Shown: positions 1 through 11,213 of the stretch, piece after piece
Layout: each line of letters opens with the position of its first letter
Numbering within the stretch: position 1 is the first letter of the stretch
From: Amanita rubescens
Lineage: Eukaryota > Basidiomycota > Agaricomycetes > Agaricales > Amanitaceae
DNA length: 64,000 nt
Assembly (NCBI GenBank): GCA_015039365.1
Contig: WION01000061.1
Location: 62,001 to 126,000, forward strand
Direction: 5' to 3'
Notes under the pieces: model-generated
The model's input: the letters and a program-made list of their open reading frames with translations, nothing else
What the model was told of the DNA's origin: nothing
The model's database searches: none
Position numbers and translations under genes: made by a program

Positions 1-347
1 CGAGGGAGAGACTTGCATGATAAGACTCTCAGTCGGGACCGGTCCTGACCGGTCTCGGCCAGTCCTGACCGGTCTCGGCCAGTCCTGACCGGTCTCGGCC
101 AGTCCTGACCGGTCTCGGCCAGTCCTGACCGGTCTCGGCCAGTCCTGACCGGTCTCGGCCAGTCCTGACCGGTCTCGGCCAGTCCTGACCGGTCTCGGCC
201 AGTCCTCAGGATCTTGAGAAAGTGAAAGACCAGGACCGGGACTGAGACAGGACCGAAAAAGACTGAGCTGCGGTCCAGTCTTTTATCAGTCCTACTCCGG
301 TCTTTAACCAGTCCCGGACCGGTCCTGGACCGGACTCTGCAGCACTA
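1..347. mobile_element. hAT-like non-autonomous element, right end (left end outside window)
   Basis: The segment is almost entirely made of GGACCGGT/ACCGGTCC-type motifs and ends at 343-347 with CACTA. The complete element at 51151-52248 has the same internal motif, runs from TAGTG to CACTA and has an 8-bp target duplication, so this is read as the right end of a relative. Dense short subterminal repeats are typical of hAT transposase binding regions (family knowledge). The left end and target duplication are not visible, so the boundary rests on similarity to the second copy. No coding capacity is seen. Confidence 0.5.
44..206. repeat. 20-bp tandem repeat, about 8 copies
   Basis: A perfect or near-perfect 20-bp unit (CCTGACCGGTCTCGGCCAGT) is repeated about eight times. 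It sits inside the GGACCGGT-rich element and looks like a local expansion of its subterminal motif. Confidence 0.9.
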
Positions 348-441
348 CTAACGCAGATTTATATAGGCACTGTAACGATACCGACTATTTCTCCTTCCTC
401 CTGCTTCACTCGCCCGTTCTACCAGAATCGATCAGATTAGA

Positions 442-591
442 ATGCCGAAAGAGCTTACAGCCTCAGAGCAGGCTATGGTCGCCAAAGCATCCCAAGATCT
501 CCATCGGTACCAAAAGATCTGCATAGAACACTCAGCCGTGTTTCGCGTGACGAAGAAGACAGGTCTACGCGAGAGCGTGTCCACAGCATGA
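442..591 (+). CDS. Small hypothetical ORF (49 aa)
   Basis: An ATG at 442 opens a 49-codon frame ending in TGA at 589-591. A TATA-like TTTATATAGG lies about 80 bp upstream (358-367). The predicted peptide is charged and has no recognisable domain. It could be the 5' exon of a gene cut by the neighbouring element. From 592 to 1274 I see no convincing gene, only AT-rich sequence with short palindromes. Confidence 0.25.
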   Translation: MPKELTASEQAMVAKASQDLHRYQKICIEHSAVFRVTKKTGLRESVSTA

Positions 592-827
592 GCAGGTGCA
601 ATAGCTTACCTATTGCGATATGATCTTAGCACTACCCTTCGGCGTAGTAGTGATAGTAAGAGGAAGAGAATGGATTGTCCTATTCTACGATACAGGACAG
701 GTTTATATACTAAGAAAGAACAAATATGTGTCTACATATGTGTAAGCGTATAGTATAGATGAGAAGATATGGCGTGCTAAGCACACCATAAGATGTGATC
801 ATGAGTTTATCATGATGTCACCATGAT

Positions 828-849
828 ATCATAATGAAGTCATTATGAT
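828..849. repeat. Perfect 10-bp-arm palindrome in a TGATG-rich tract
   Basis: ATCATAATGA and its exact complement TCATTATGAT are separated by AG. The surrounding 795-865 is a run of related ATCATGATG and TCATGATGTCA motifs. It could form a hairpin or be a relic of a small inverted-repeat element. Function unknown. Confidence 0.55.
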
Positions 850-1274
850 GTCATCTCTATGTCATACATAAAGGATGACGCGAGCGATATGAGTAACATT
901 GATTGTAGTCAATCAGTAGTTAATCATTCTATAAATATAATTCTATATTTAACATCGCGAAGATTTAGAAGCATTTACTAAATATCAAGAATACGTGGCA
1001 CACCCAGCGGCCTTCGCGCCACACCTCTGCGAACCCGACCGTTCCATTGAAGATGCGGAGAATATGCTCAAGAAGGACTGCAAAACTGTACTCCAGTATG
1101 CTGCATAAAGTTCGATGGAGTGACAGCGCCGCTAATCTACTGTTTTCTGTAGTCACTTTCAAGTGGTAGAAGCCAGACTTTTTCTCTCCTGGCTCTTGAT
1201 GACAAAGGTGGTCGAACACGGAAAACACGTATATTTGGAATGCATTCATCGCAAAGTGGAACTCGAGTACGTGC

Positions 1275-1700
1275 TTGTGTTCTGGTCTAGCAGGCATGCC
1301 TATTAACAGCTTTTCAAGCAAACAGGATCCTTGTGTTACTATCCCCTCCCGATTCCCGGCTTCTATTGATGGTGAACCTGCACCACTGTTCGATTATCCC
1401 AACACCATCCCTGCTCGTACATTCAAGTCGGAAGAGGTCATGAACCTACCTTGTGTTCCGATCCAGGAGGTGGAGCTTATGCAATATCAACGACGTCCAG
1501 AACTGCTTCAGAAGGAGACCTTTGTGTCCTACAATGAACATGATGAAGAGTATGAAGTCTTTCGTATTCCGGCGTTTGTTACCATAGATCAAGAAAGAAT
1601 TTTTTACATGGTGTATGCTGATTTGCCTGAAGCGTTTGCTATTACCAGTACCCATTTGTTTGAGGACCTTCATACATCAGAGCGGGTTCTTAGTAACTAA
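1275..1700 (+). CDS. Hypothetical protein (up to 141 aa)
   Basis: An open frame with no internal stop ends at TAA 1698-1700. The C-terminal half is acidic and hydrophobic in a globular-looking pattern (NEHDEEYEVF, IPAFVTIDQERIFYMVYADL). I do not recognise a family. The first ATG at 1275 is arbitrary; the region just upstream is noncoding in this frame, and the true protein may begin at an internal Met or have another exon. It lies 460 bp upstream of the NLR gene on the same strand and may be a degraded gene. The stretch 1701-2160 holds no other feature I can support. Confidence 0.35.
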   Translation: MCSGLAGMPINSFSSKQDPCVTIPSRFPASIDGEPAPLFDYPNTIPARTFKSEEVMNLPCVPIQEVELMQYQRRPELLQKETFVSYNEHDEEYEVFRIPAFVTIDQERIFYMVYADLPEAFAITSTHLFEDLHTSERVLSN

Positions 1701-3085
1701 AATGTAAATGAAGGCTCGTCTATCCCAATTCATTGATTTCCTATTGGTTCAGTTTAGCTATTCAATTCAGTGGCTTGTATGCGGAGAAATTGAGGTGCGT
1801 TTGGTACTGTAGTTGTGATGTCACTTGTCAAGCAGAATTACGAGAGCGAGGAAGTGTCTGTGTGCCCGGCAGTGTGCCCCATGGTGGACAAGAGGCAACG
1901 GGGCTAAGGGCCAATGACGAAGTGAACTTTGCGTTAATTCAGGTGCGGACTGAAGTGCTCACTGTAGCCACTGGCAGGACTCAGGAGTAGGCGACGACCA
2001 TCATGACACGGTGGTGCCTAGGCAACTACAGCATCGCTGTGATTTCTGTACCCATTCGAGGAAACGGCGATCCTCTTATAGAAGGTAACGAGGTGTGACA
2101 AGTTACAACGTTACGACACGTCCTTGATTCCATACCATCACGCTGTCGGACTCCAGCACTATGACCACTACAAGTGGAGCATTCTTCCCTGGTGTGACTG
2201 AGCTTTCCATCACGGGAGGAAATTTTTATGACATTGCAGGAAATTTGGTATATTGGCTATTCTCACTTACAATGAATACATATAAATTATTAACCTCAAA
2301 TTTGTCATCAGATAGTGAACTACCTATCTTCTGGTAGTTCTTCAGACCAGATTCAATCCCTGCTTCCTGCTTTGAGGTTACCTAGTTCTATGTTCACTGG
2401 CAGGATTGCCTACTTGCAAAAACTCAAGGAAATCTTCTGCAACATTAATAAAGAGAAAAAAATACTTCTTTTGTTTGGCATGGGTGGTGTTGGCAAAACT
2501 CAAATTTGCCTGCAATTCATAAAACAGAACAAAACCTGGTATATCTGATCTTTATGCCTTGTGACACATTTGACATGCAACCTCAGGTTTTCTAACATAT
2601 TCTGGATTGATGCTTCTTCAGAAGCCAGTATTGACCTCAATCTTAGACAAATTGCAAAAGCAAACAACATTTTTACTGAATCTGTTTTGGATTGGATTTC
2701 TGCTAGAGAGAACTGGCTCATGGTATTTGACAATGCAGATGGAGGATATGAGATAATTGAAAAATTCCTGCCTTCAGGAAGTAATGGGAATATCCTGATT
2801 ACAAGTAGGAATGAAGAATTGATGAGGATCACTCTGGAAGGATACATACTTGAAGTTCATGGAATGGACAAGGAAGAGGCCATTTCTTTGCTCCTGAAAT
2901 CTGCTGGAATCAGGGACAAGTCTATAAAAATCATGGAATCAGCTAGCAGAATTGTCCTAGAGCTGGGATTCATTCCACTTGCTATTGATCAAGCAGGGGC
3001 ATACATGCAAGGCAGTCATTGTGATTTAGATGTCTATCTAGATTTGTATCATAAGCAATGCAGAGAATTGATGTTGAACTCATTA

Positions 3086-3613
3086 TGTTACAAACACGGT
3101 ATGGACTCCTACATTATGATTACATGACACGTCGGACATGCTTACTTTTTCGTATATGCCTACCCCTCGCTCAATCCCCATTATGTTCACCACATACGGA
3201 CTACCTCGTTTCCTTATCGATCCCCATTCCGTTTACCCTATGCCCAATCCCTTGTTCATATGTGTACCATCCCCTGTGCCCCCTGTTTTACCTATACTTG
3301 CTATCGCCCTTGTTCTACTTACGATACGGCTGTGTTTCTGTACATGTATATAAACCGATGTACTGTAACGTCGAACCTTAAGTTCGACTTATTCGTTCAA
3401 TTCATTTCTTGTCAATATCATCTCATCTCACCTCGAAAGAACGTCGTTTCTACTCCGTTCATTATCGCTCTCAAGGATAAGACTTCTTCTAGTCGTCTTA
3501 TCACTTAGCTTATTCGTTCACCTATTGTTTGACTTGTCCGTTGGACTTAGTCTACTTTGTCGAGCGCTCATAGCGTGGATACATTGTAGGTGGAGATTGA
3601 CGTGATCATAACA
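3086..3613 (+). repeat. 5' LTR of chromovirus element 1
   Basis: It matches 11214-11741 over its full 528 bp with few substitutions (for example GGTATGG against GGTACGG near the start, and ATAACA against ATAGCA at the end). It starts TGTTACAAACACGG and ends CA. Confidence 0.95.
3347..3354 (+). promoter_or_regulatory. LTR TATA box
   Basis: TATATAAA lies 32 bp upstream of the TAAGTTCGACTTA segment (3379-3391). A TATA box normally sets initiation about 30 bp downstream, so transcription is predicted to begin at or just before that segment. Element 2 has TATAAGTA with 33-bp spacing to the same segment. Confidence 0.7.
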
Positions 3614-3615
3614 AT

Positions 3616-3628
3616 TAAGTCGAACTTA
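3616..3628 (+). other. Self-priming primer-binding site, Tf1-like
   Basis: TAAGTCGAACTTA begins two bases after the 5' LTR. It is the exact reverse complement of 3379-3391 (TAAGTTCGACTTA), the predicted 5' end of the element RNA. No tRNA 3' end match is apparent. In fission yeast Tf1 and related elements the RNA 5' end folds back onto such a site to prime minus-strand DNA (established). The same arrangement is in element 2, which supports the reading. Confidence 0.75.
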
Positions 3629-3728
3629 TCAAAACGATACCCGAGTATTACCTCGTTGGTGAAACACAAGATAACTATCGAACTTCCGGAGAACCGGCCC
3701 GTAGGTTACCGGTCAGCTTGCAACAATT

Positions 3729-5444
3729 TTGGATCAACAGAAGACACCGCCTAATCGTGCTACAAGAGGAACAAGAGGACACTATTATCTAGATCACATC
3801 GCTATCTACAACGACCCTAAGGACCATCTTTGGAAATACTCGAAAGACCACAGTCTCGTACCAACATCAGAGTTTTGGATACCACAGAGAGCCAACAGAC
3901 CACCCAACAACGCATTCTATCATCGATTCAATGACAAATACTATCTCCTAGGATTTGAAGTCGAATTCGACAAAAATACCAAACGTTGGGGAGGATATAA
4001 CCCAGGCCCTGAATCAGAACTTACATACGAATTTGTACCAGACGATTTCTTCAAAGGACCCAAGTGGATAGAAGGAAACCCAGATAATTTACCCGAAAAC
4101 CTACAGCACAGAAGCGCAGTCTCTACACCGAAAGCAGCAGTCAAAACTACACCGAAAGGTAAAACTTTTGGAGTAAAAGAAGAAAGCGAATCAGGAACCA
4201 AATCAAGTGACGAAAACCCCGATCAGCAATTCAAAAGTTCCAGTGACCTTTCCGAGTCGGAAGACAAAACTGTTCCAGATTTACTTAGCCCAATCGATTT
4301 CAACCCGTTTGAAACAGAACAGGAGAAACCGAATTCCCCAGGACTTCAGTACATAGAAGTCGATCCTAAACCCAATCTTAGTCCAGGACCACCAGTACCA
4401 CCACAGAAACCGCCTACGCCACCTCCAGAACCACCAACAGTCACAATGACGATGCCAGCAATCCAACCGATCCCTAGTCTCTTAGGAGAAGTCCCTACCT
4501 TTACAGGAAAACGATCTCAAGCACAGGATTTCATAGATCGAATGGAGCTATTCCTAGATCTTAATCCAGGTTGCATCAACACAGATAGACTTAAAATCGG
4601 ACTGACATTATCTATGATAACCGACAAAGCTGAAAACTGGAGACGCAATCGAACTGACGATCTTAATGACGAAGCAAAGACGGAAATAACATGGAATGAC
4701 TGGACAGGATTCAAAACCAGATTCCTCAACAATTGGCAAGAAATAGATTCACCAGGAAACACGTACACAGAATTAGTACAGCTGCAAAAGCGCAAAGACA
4801 AGAAAGGAAAACGAATCTCAATCCCAAAATACGTTGGTTTATTCAAAGAACTCATAAAGAAAGCTGGAATTACAGGCAGTGCCGCTACCCACATGTTCGG
4901 ACAAGGACTCGACGCCAACACATACAGAGCAGTTGTAATGAGAGACCCTAAAACCTTGGACGAATGGTACGAAGGAGCACTCAGAGCATACAACGCCGAA
5001 ACACACATTGGCATTCTAGCAACCAACAGAGGAGGGACATCTTCACATAAACCCCCTCGAAATGAATGGGATATGGATCTCGATGCAATAATTCTTGGCG
5101 CGTTATCAAAGGATGAACGAACCCGACATATCCGCGATGGACTTTGTTTCATATGTCATAAACCAGACCACATGTCAGGACAATGCCCCATGAGGAAGGA
5201 TAAAGGATCTTACAAAGGAAAGAAGAAGTTTAATGGAAAGAAAGGAAAGAAATTCGCACACGGTCGTCATATTCGAGCAACTGAAAGGGATGACGATGGC
5301 AGTAACTATGAAGACGTCAAAGAGTCTAGCCAGCAAGAAGAAGAAGAAGACACTAGCGACAGAACGATACGCGCTATGTTAAAGAAACTCTCTCCAGATC
5401 AACGTATCAACCTCCTTATCAACGCGGATAAACCAGATTTTTGA
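3729..5444 (+). CDS. Gag of chromovirus element 1
   Basis: This 571-codon frame encodes the capsid-nucleocapsid polyprotein. An N-terminal region (PPNRAT, EFWIP) precedes a proline-rich linker and a retrotransposon gag domain (FTGKRSQAQDFIDRME through about residue 450). A single CCHC zinc knuckle (CFICHKPDHMSGQC, about residue 472) and a basic tail follow. The frame opens with TTG GAT at 3729. There is no AUG near this point, and element 2 has ACG GAT at the equivalent position, so a near-cognate start or an upstream spliced leader is likely. The frame ends in GAT TTT TGA, overlapping the pol frame by a few bases. Confidence 0.9.
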   Translation: MDQQKTPPNRATRGTRGHYYLDHIAIYNDPKDHLWKYSKDHSLVPTSEFWIPQRANRPPNNAFYHRFNDKYYLLGFEVEFDKNTKRWGGYNPGPESELTYEFVPDDFFKGPKWIEGNPDNLPENLQHRSAVSTPKAAVKTTPKGKTFGVKEESESGTKSSDENPDQQFKSSSDLSESEDKTVPDLLSPIDFNPFETEQEKPNSPGLQYIEVDPKPNLSPGPPVPPQKPPTPPPEPPTVTMTMPAIQPIPSLLGEVPTFTGKRSQAQDFIDRMELFLDLNPGCINTDRLKIGLTLSMITDKAENWRRNRTDDLNDEAKTEITWNDWTGFKTRFLNNWQEIDSPGNTYTELVQLQKRKDKKGKRISIPKYVGLFKELIKKAGITGSAATHMFGQGLDANTYRAVVMRDPKTLDEWYEGALRAYNAETHIGILATNRGGTSSHKPPRNEWDMDLDAIILGALSKDERTRHIRDGLCFICHKPDHMSGQCPMRKDKGSYKGKKKFNGKKGKKFAHGRHIRATERDDDGSNYEDVKESSQQEEEEDTSDRTIRAMLKKLSPDQRINLLINADKPDF

Positions 5445-8400
5445 CAGTGGGACACATGTCAGTGGATGCTTGTCCCATAACTTCGGATTCAACTCCAAAG
5501 GACGATCTTTCGATATCACCTGTAATAGTACGTTCTATTTCAAGCAATCGATTATCTATTCCCCTCGAAGTTGAAACCGAAGACAACACTGAATCAATGA
5601 CTGCACTGGTCGACAGCGGTGCAGAAGGTTTATTTATCAACTCATCAATCGCGCATAAATGGAGAAAGAAGAAACTCGCAAGACCAATCCGAGTCAAGAA
5701 CGTTGACGGTGTAACGTGTCGATTCCGGCTATGCTGGAACCGACACTGAAACCCTCCGAAACCCTCACCGCACCTTCGGCTCAAACCCTTGACCTCGGAG
5801 CCACATTCCGAAGCTCCGAGACTCGGTATCGGATACGTTTCGGACCGTATTACGCACGTAGCACACGAGGCATGTAGTTTATATACCCCGTCGTAGTTAG
5901 TTTTATACAGTTTTACTTTCCCCTCACTTAGCATCTAAGTTCCTGAGCCCCGAGAGTGCGACCAAAGTTGGGCGAGCACCTTTCGGTGCTGCCGAACTCG
6001 CTCGGCAAACACCGAGCCTCGGAGGTTGCACCCAACGCAACCTCCGTTTCGTTGTTTCAACGGCACATATAATACGAATGGAGAAATTTCTGACAAGTGT
6101 TTGATCACCATTGATATCAATGGAAAGAAGATGACCGAATGGTTCTTGGTCACTTCGCTTGGCGATCAAAACTTGATACTGGGGCTTCCGTGGCTCGAGA
6201 AGCATGACCCAATCATAAGCTGGAGGAATAGAACTCTGGAGTTTTGTAACTCGAAAGAAGACAAATGGAAGGCATCAATACGGAGCATCTTGCATCGTCT
6301 CGATGAAGAAGCAATGCCTAAATGGGAAGAAGACGTCGTAATTCGGTATTTGTTGTCACACAAAGGACCAGAAGAAAAGAGTCTACGTTGGAAACCACCA
6401 TTTGAAAACATAGGAAGATGGACTGAAGAAGATTATGATGAGATCACGATTAATCGCTACTCACCAGCTCAACAAATGGAACACAAGTACAACACCGATC
6501 AGAAGGAAATCACGCTACCTCCTGAGTATCTCGAATGGAAAGAGATATTTGAAAAACAAGCGTCAGAACGATTCCCAGACCGCAGATCATGGGATCACGC
6601 AATTGAACTTCGCGAGGATTTTATACCAAAGAAAGGGAAGATCTACCCAATATCACCATTACAACAAAATACGCTTGACGAATGGATCAAAGAACAACTA
6701 GCCAAAGGATATATACGACCATCCAAATCTCCGCAGGCAGCGCCATTCTTTTATGTCGAAAAGAAGGATAGCAAAACACTCAGACCCTGCCAAGACTACC
6801 GATACTTGAACGAACACACGAAACCCAACTCGTACCCCTTACCACTCATATCTGATTTGATGCTACAACTTAAAGGATCGCAATACTTTACGAAACTAGA
6901 CATCAGATGGGGATACAACAATGTTCGTATCAAAGAAGGAGACGAATGGAAAGCCGCATTTATCATGAATAAAGGACTATTCGAACCAACGGTTATGTTC
7001 TTTGGATTACGCAATTCACCTGCAACATTTCAAGCAATGATGGACGATTATTTTAGGGACTTCATGAATGAAGGATGGATCGCCATTTACATGGATGACA
7101 TCTTGATACACGCGCGCAACAAACAAGAACTTGAGAAAAGAACAAAGCTAGTACTCGCAAAATTAAAAGAACACGATCTTTACCTGAAACTTGAAAAATG
7201 CAAATTTGCCGCCGAAGAAGTGGACTTCTTAGGCATGATAATCACAAAAGACACGATAAAAATGGATCCAATAAAACTCGCTGGAATCAGAGACTGGCCC
7301 CCTCCGACAACAGTTAAACAAGTATGCTCGTTTCTTGGATTTGGAAATTACTACAGACATTTCATATCTGGATTCGCGCACCTCGCACGACCCCTTCACA
7401 ACTTAACGAAGAAGAACAAAATATGGGAATGGACACTAGAATGTAGAGTCGCCTTCGACTCATTAAAGGAAAGTTTCGTAACAGCACCAGTACTAAAGAT
7501 GCCAGATGTCAATCAACCCTTCATACTCGAAACGGATGCATCTAAATGGGCTGTTGGAGCCGCCTTAATGCAGAAAGACGAAAACGGAGACTTACACCCT
7601 TGTGGATATCTCTCACACGCACTTACGCCTACTGAACGAAATTGGCAAATCTACGACCGAGAGCTCTTTGCCATAATTTACGCCCTTGACGAATGGAAAT
7701 ACCTACTGCTTGGAGCAGAACACACACTCACTATATACTGCGATCACAAAAACTTAACCTACTACCGTGCACCACAACGTCTTACAGCGAGACAAGCAAG
7801 ATGGTGGAATAATCTTTCAAGATATAATTACCAACTAATTCATGTACCCGGAGCAAAATTAACTCAAGCGGACGCTTTATCCCGCCGACCTGATCATACC
7901 AATGAAGAAGAAGATGACGAAACAGTCACGATGCTCCCTGACTCACTATTCATTCAAGTCATCGCCGAAGATCTCCGAGATCAAGTAAAGAACGCAACTC
8001 AAACCGATGAGTTCGCCAAAACTATTAGAAGATGCTTAAAGGAGAAAGGAACAGCGCCCCTCCACACAGCAATCACCAATTGGACCGAAAACGACGGAAT
8101 TATTCTATTCAAGAACAAAGCATATGTCCCAATGGACTCCGATCTCCGCCGATCTATAATTAAAGAATACCACGAAGCACCGAGTGCAGGACACCCTGGA
8201 TTCTTCAAAACACTTAGCCTATTAAGGGAACATTACTGGTGGCCTAGAATGACAACACTCGTCAAAAGTTTTATCGACGGATGTCTCACCTGTCAACAGA
8301 TGAAACCTAATACACACCCCACCGCCGCACCCCTTATGCCGATTAAATCCCATGCACACCGACCATTTCAACAGATTACTATGGATTTCATCACCGACCT

Positions 8401-9412
8401 ACCGCCTAGTGACGGTTTTGATTCTATCTTTGTCGTGGTCGACCAAGGACTTTCAAAGGGAGTAATTCTATGTCCCTGTAATAAAACTATTACATCAGCT
8501 GAAACCGCCGACCTCTACATCAAAGAAGTCTTCAAGAACTTCGGATTACCAGACATTATGATATCTGACAGAGGACCGCAATTCGCAGCAAAAGTCTTCA
8601 AAGGGATAACCAGCGCACTTCAGATCAAACATAAGATGAGCACAGCATTTCATCCTCAAACAGATGGACAAACAGAATGCTATAACGCCGTACTTGAAGT
8701 ATACCTCCGCATATTCTGCGCTTACGAACCAGACAAATGGAACAAGATACTTCCTATCGCACAATTCACTCATAATTCTAGAACGCATGAAGAACTGAAA
8801 CAATCACCGTTTTATCTCATGTATGGATCAAACCCTGTGGCATTACCCCAGGTTACAGAACAATCAGCTACCCCTGTAGCAGATGAACGCATCAGACTCC
8901 TGATCAAAGCAAGAGAAGAAGCTTTGGCAGCACACGACCTCGCACGTCTCAAAATGGCACAAAGAACGATGAAACACTCTAAACCATTCAAAGAAGGAGA
9001 AAAGGTTTGGCTAGATTCAAAGAACCTACGCATTCCTTATCAATCACGTAAACTCGCACCTAAACAAGAAGGACCCTTCAAGATAAAGAAAGTCTTAGGA
9101 CCTGTCACCTATCAATTAGACTTACCGAAACAATGGAAGATACACAGTGTTTTCCACGCATGTCTACTATCACCATTCAAAGAAACAGAATTCCATGGAC
9201 CCAATGACACACGTCCACCACCCGATCTAATAGAAGGATCAGAAGAATACGAAGTAGAAGCTATTCTCGCACACCGAAAGATCGGACGCCAAACACAGTT
9301 TCTCGTCAAATGGAAAGGCTACGATACAAGCAAAAACACTTGGGAACCCCAAAGGAACTTGTCAAACGCCGAGGATATTCTTGATGAATATAAGAAACGT
9401 AGGAGACTCTGA
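5441..9412 (+). pseudogene. Pol of element 1, interrupted by a solo LTR
   Basis: The frame starts at TTG ACA overlapping the gag stop. An aspartic protease motif (DSGAEG) is seen before the 350-bp insertion at 5710-6059. After it (6060-9412) come reverse transcriptase with YMDD (about 7090), RNase H (TDASKWAVGAAL), an integrase HHCC zinc domain (GHPGFF through CLTCQQ), the DDE core (MDFITDLP, SDRGPQ) and a C-terminal chromodomain (FLVKWKGYD, NTWEP). The chromodomain defines a chromovirus. Apart from the insertion the frame is open, so inactivation is recent. Confidence 0.92.
5710..6059 (+). mobile_element. Probable solo LTR nested in element 1 pol
   Basis: A 350-bp insertion starts TG and ends CA, with a 4-bp direct repeat ACGG on both sides (5706-5709 and 6060-6063). 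Comparison with element 2 shows uninterrupted coding across this point, which defines the insertion. It contains a TATA-like TTTATATACC (about 5878) and a strong hairpin GGAGGTTGC/GCAACCTCC (6021-6045). No ORF of note is present. The short target duplication is less usual than 5 bp, so the family is uncertain. Confidence 0.7.
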
Positions 9413-9451
9413 ACGAGCAAAGATCACACCTACAACATCCAGAAACTACCT

Positions 9452-11164
9452 ATGAATCATGGAATCAACGAGAACCTCGCCGACGATCTCGCCCACAACG
9501 ACGAGAGCACCATCACCGGAACCGCCGATATACTCAGTCTTTACCCAGACGACGACAACACCACCACCACCATTGAATCCCCCGATACACCCAATAATCA
9601 GAATGCTAACAGAAGGACAACGATCACCGAACCTAATAGGCCACGCCTTGTTCCTTATCACAGCGCTTCAGACTCTGACAAGGAGAATCGATCTGATGAT
9701 TCACCCAGAACAAGCCGAACTACGAGTATTCACGGTACCACAGAAGATCAAAATAACAGAGGACGTGATGAAGATACAAGGAGAACTAGGAAAATACTTG
9801 ATAACATGCGAAAAGTATTTCATAACCCCAACTCCCTTGCCGATTTCAACGAAGAACCAACTAGCAATCTTCGCAACAGAGGCGATGATAACAATCAAAT
9901 TAGCCCTAGCAGTCGCCAAATCATGGCAGACATCACTCCCTCTGAACCTCAGACAATCTTTACGACATTCGCAGACTATAACAGCTCAGCTCTCATGCGA
10001 AAGACTATTGATGATGTTAAACGACTTTCCAGCCTGCCGATCAATTCTCAGGAATTGGAACGACTTACCAGACTCTGGCGCATTCTTTCAGACGCAAGAC
10101 TCGCCAAGGCAATCATCGTCAACGCTTGAGAACGATACAACTACCATTGCGCAGATCTTATAGAAATCTGGACCAACCTAGACAGAATGGAATGGTATAC
10201 CAAACTCTCTCATGGATGCACTATCCACCAATTCGGAATCGACCTCTTACACCGAATCCTCGCCGCTGACGTAGAACGCTTCTACGAACAAGCCATCTTA
10301 GACGTCAGGAATGAAATACACCCTCCATTCATCCTTAATGACGACCCCAACGATCTTGTTGCCATCCACCATAACTTTGACCCTCATAGGATCGCACCAG
10401 ACACACAGCATATCTTGGAGCTTACGAACCGAACTGAGATTGGAGCAATCGCCTTAACTGATCTAGCAGATCGAATCAAGGAGATTGCCGAATCTTCTAG
10501 ACGAACCACCGCATGGACAGAAGATCTGTTTACCAAAGGAGCTAAACCGCAGCAACTCTCTCACAATGCCTATGAAGAAGTTGCCCACGTCATGATGGAA
10601 TTAGATCTCCATCAGAATCTTATACCTTCCACGCCCGTCACTCAGACCGCTGAAAGATTTAAGAACCTCGGACGCTCACTCATTCCCCAACACAACCTCT
10701 ATCGATTATGGAAGGGAACGCAGAACAGACCCAACAGATCCCCACCATCTCCAACACCACATCGTCCTCCACCCCCACCGCCTTTAGCATCGGCGCCTTC
10801 GACGGTCGAGAACGCCTCGCCTGCATTCACCAGGAAATCTCGGATTTCCTCCACTACCAGTCCCACGTCCGGCTTTTTGCCGCTACATCCCTACCGTCGA
10901 CAGTCCCTCGCCCCGACGATGAATCCAAGGAGCGCATCATCAAGCTCCTCAAAGAAGAGAACCGACGCCTCAAGGTTCTCCATAAACTCCTCAACTCGCT
11001 CGAGGCCAACAACGAAGAACTCGTCCAAACGTACACGGACACACCCACCGACTGGAACGCAGGAGGATGGAACCAAGACGAATGACTTCGCCGTCTTCGT
11101 CGACAACTCAGCTGGCTATCATCCTTACAACGATGAAGACGCCCGCCACAACCTCGACACCTAG
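9452..11164 (+). pseudogene. Third ORF of element 1 (post-integrase), one premature stop
   Basis: Downstream of pol, a frame aligns with the 585-aa ORF3 of element 2. Shared segments include the YNYHCADLIE motif, a long helical middle region, a proline-rich linker and the last residues (an H-N-x-x-T end). In element 1 the frame is cut by TGA at 10127-10129 where element 2 has an Arg codon CGA, the kind of C-to-T change expected from deamination. The N-terminal third is polar and probably disordered. The position is that of env in some gypsy elements, but I see no signal peptide or membrane segment, so I do not call it env. Function unknown. Confidence 0.7.
9459..10163 (+). CDS. Overlapping +1-frame ORF of element 1 (234 aa)
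   Basis: It starts 7 nt after the ORF3 ATG in the +1 frame. After a proline/threonine-rich start it encodes a hydrophobic, helix-like protein (motifs FLITALQTL, MITIKLALAVAKSW). Element 2 has an ORF in the same relative frame (59803-60345) beginning similarly (MES versus MET) with a matching hydrophobic pattern, while the ORF3 frame in the same stretch is low-complexity and polar. That contrast suggests the +1 frame is the constrained one. No known family recognised. Confidence 0.55.
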   Translation: MESTRTSPTISPTTTRAPSPEPPIYSVFTQTTTTPPPPLNPPIHPIIRMLTEGQRSPNLIGHALFLITALQTLTRRIDLMIHPEQAELRVFTVPQKIKITEDVMKIQGELGKYLITCEKYFITPTPLPISTKNQLAIFATEAMITIKLALAVAKSWQTSLPLNLRQSLRHSQTITAQLSCERLLMMLNDFPACRSILRNWNDLPDSGAFFQTQDSPRQSSSTLENDTTTIAQIL

Positions 11165-11180
11165 AGGATACCCGCATATT

Positions 11181-11213
11181 GTTGTTGCGGTCAACAACGT
11201 AGAGGAGAGCTAG
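11181..11213 (+). other. Hairpin plus polypurine tract before the 3' LTR
   Basis: GTTGTTG-CGGT-CAACAAC (11181-11198) forms a stem-loop directly followed by AGAGGAGAGC (11201-11210) and the 3' LTR. The purine run is the expected plus-strand primer. Element 2 keeps the hairpin, spacing and purine run almost unchanged although its coding regions have diverged widely. Confidence 0.7.

Noticed and set aside
4517..5152. Antisense ORFs within gag and pol (for example 211 aa on the minus strand)
   Set aside because: They mirror strong coding sequence on the plus strand and have no domain of their own.
9452..11164. Env gene in the gypsy elements
   Set aside because: Position fits, but no signal peptide, membrane helix or fusion-like segment is visible.
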